Part shown: positions 5,557-7,021 of the stretch, in pieces
Numbering within the stretch: position 1 is the stretch's first letter
Layout: each line of letters begins with the position of its first letter
Source of the DNA: JAIBAI01 sp044238875
GTDB taxonomy: Bacteria; Bacteroidota; Bacteroidia; M30B66
Direction: 5' to 3'
DNA: 7,021 nucleotides
NCBI GenBank assembly: GCA_044238875.1
Contig: JBIICM010000134.1
Location: 1 to 7,021 of the forward strand
The notes under the pieces: generated by a model
Told to the model about the DNA's origin: nothing
What the model saw: only the letters and a program-made list of their open reading frames with translations
The model's database searches: none
Position numbers and translations under genes: made by a program

Positions 5557-7021
5557 CCACAAATTTCACATAAGGATAAAGCCCATGCAGACCGCCTTCC
5601 CGGCCAAATCCGCTCTCTTTGTAACCACCAAAAGGTGAAGCCGGATCAAATTTATTGTAGGTATTCGCCCATACAACGCCCGCTTTCAGTTTTGTTGTAA
5701 GGTTAAAAATCTTGGAGCCTTTGTCGCTCCATACTCCGGCACTAAGTCCGTAGGGTGTATTGTTAGCTTTTTCAAGCACCTCATCAACAGTTCTGAATGT
5801 TTGTATGGCCAGCACCGGGCCGAATATCTCCTCCTGAACGATTCGGTGGCTTTGAGAAGTATGCATGAATAAAGTGGGTTTGCAGAAATAGCCTTTTGAG
5901 GGCAGGATGCACGCGGGCTGGTACATTTCAGCGCCTTCATCGAGACCAATTTTCAGATAGTCGTTTATTTTGCCAAGCTGTTCTTTTGAGTTGATGGCAC
6001 CGATGTCAGTATTTTTATCCAGCGGATCGCCTACCACGAGACTTTCCATCCTGTCTTTTAATTTCCTGATAACCTTATCAGCGACCCCTTCCTGCACAAA
6101 TAATCGTGAGCCGGCGCAGCAAACATGGCCCTGATTGAAGAAAATGCCATTTACAATTCCTTCAACTGCCTGATCTATTGGGGCATCTTCAAAAATGATG
6201 TTGGCAGCTTTGCCTCCCAGTTCAAGCGTTATTATTTTTCCAGTGCCCGCTACCGCCTTTTGGATTATTTTGCCGACTTCTGTAGAGCCGGTAAAGGCTA
6301 TTTTATCAATGCCCGGATGATTCACAAGTGCAGCACCGGTTGAACCTGCACCTGTAATTATATTCACCACGCCGGGGGGCAAGCCTGCATCCTGAATTAA
6401 TTCAGCAAGCTTCAGTGCTGTCAGCGGAGTGGTTTCTGCCGGTTTGAGTACCACTGTATTTCCGGTGGCAAGGGCAGGTGCTATTTTCCAGGCGGCCATC
6501 AGCAAAGGGAAATTCCAGGGAATAATTTGCCCCGCTACCCCCAGCGAAGTCGCCTTCCTGCCTGGAAATGCATACTCAAGTTTATCAGCCCATCCGGCAT
6601 AATAAAAGAAATGGTTGGCTGCCAGTGGCACATCTATATCCCTGCTTTCGCGGATAGGTTTACCGCCATCGAGCGACTCAATTACCGCAAATTCACGCGC
6701 CCGCTCCTGCATCAGCCTTGCGATTCTGAAAATATATTTGGCCCTTTCTCTGGCACTGATTTTAGACCAAATATTTTCGTAGGCAGCACGGGCTGCTTTC
6801 ACGGCTTTATCAACATCTTCTTTTCCGGCATCTGCTACTTTTGAAAGCAATTGTTCAGTAGCCGGATTTCGGGTTTCAAAATATTTTCCGCTCAATGGTT
6901 TCTCCCATTTGCCGTTGATAAACAGTTCATATTGACCGGCAATATGAATATGTGATGTTGATTCCGGGGCGGGGGCATAAGTGAATGCTGATCTAAAATC
7001 AAGTCCGGAAGACTCCTTTCT
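5540..7021 (-). CDS. NAD(P)-dependent aldehyde dehydrogenase, N-terminus cut by window edge
   Basis: The frame is open from the right edge to the TAA at 5542-5540, giving 493 visible residues; the start lies beyond the window. The true N-terminus includes FTYAPAPEST (13-22) and QYELFINGKWEKP (30-42), typical of this family, so the TTG at 6895-6893 is an internal Leu (residue 43). Members oxidise aldehydes to carboxylic acids with NAD(P)+ in the cytoplasm. All core elements are present: IPWNFP (Asn170), LKPAE (Lys193), FTGSTEVG (243-250, coenzyme loop), ELGGK (Glu267, general base), HVCCAGSR with catalytic Cys301, EEIFGPV (Glu398) and PFGGYKESGFGREGG (463-477). The enzyme should be active. The substrate cannot be assigned. 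It is the first visible gene of the six-gene cluster and overlaps the first TPR gene. Confidence 0.95.
   Translation of the reverse strand, partial: RKESSGLDFRSAFTYAPAPESTSHIHIAGQYELFINGKWEKPLSGKYFETRNPATEQLLSKVADAGKEDVDKAVKAARAAYENIWSKISARERAKYIFRIARLMQERAREFAVIESLDGGKPIRESRDIDVPLAANHFFYYAGWADKLEYAFPGRKATSLGVAGQIIPWNFPLLMAAWKIAPALATGNTVVLKPAETTPLTALKLAELIQDAGLPPGVVNIITGAGSTGAALVNHPGIDKIAFTGSTEVGKIIQKAVAGTGKIITLELGGKAANIIFEDAPIDQAVEGIVNGIFFNQGHVCCAGSRLFVQEGVADKVIRKLKDRMESLVVGDPLDKNTDIGAINSKEQLGKINDYLKIGLDEGAEMYQPACILPSKGYFCKPTLFMHTSQSHRIVQEEIFGPVLAIQTFRTVDEVLEKANNTPYGLSAGVWSDKGSKIFNLTTKLKAGVVWANTYNKFDPASPFGGYKESGFGREGGLHGLYPYVKFVDDETV

Noticed and set aside
6125..6844. Plus-strand frames opposite the aldehyde dehydrogenase (6125-6343, 6527-6844)
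   Set aside because: They lie wholly antisense to conserved aldehyde dehydrogenase motifs and show no family features of their own.

Overview
The window looks like a piece of a Bacteroidota chromosome. The signs are signal peptides that end in a small residue followed by Gln, exported TPR proteins whose last repeat ends in a Tyr-Cys pair, an N-terminal beta domain with an INYQAIAR-type opening joined to collagen-like repeats, moderate-to-low GC outside the collagen tract, and genes packed end to end without clear Shine-Dalgarno sites. No genus can be named from the sequence alone. There are no RNA genes, CRISPR arrays, transposases or phage genes.

All seven genes lie on the minus strand, so they are read from the right edge leftwards. 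First comes an NAD(P)-dependent aldehyde dehydrogenase (5540-7021) whose start lies beyond the right edge. Then come three exported tetratricopeptide-repeat proteins (4717-5556, 4362-4742, 3741-4355), an LpxL/HtrB-type lysophospholipid/lipid A acyltransferase (2820-3731) and the AAA+ ATPase RarA (1533-2816). These six are separated by overlaps of 17 and 26 nt and gaps of 6, 9 and 3 nt, so they very probably form one operon.

A 129-nt AT-rich spacer (1404-1532) separates rarA from the last gene, a secreted collagen-like protein (1-1403). It has a signal peptide, a ~115-residue beta-rich domain and then at least 108 uninterrupted Gly-X-Y triplets running off the left edge. The triplets are built from larger DNA repeats, including a 198-nt unit.

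Functionally the operon mixes aldehyde oxidation (cytoplasm), protein-protein scaffolding outside the inner membrane (TPR proteins), lipid acylation at the inner membrane and replication-fork maintenance (RarA). No shared pathway is evident. The most unusual points are the conserved Cys pair at identical 22-residue spacing in all three TPR proteins, the repeat architecture of the collagen gene, and the in-frame stop-ATC-TTG junction between the acyltransferase and rarA. I see no convincing undescribed defence or mobile system here.
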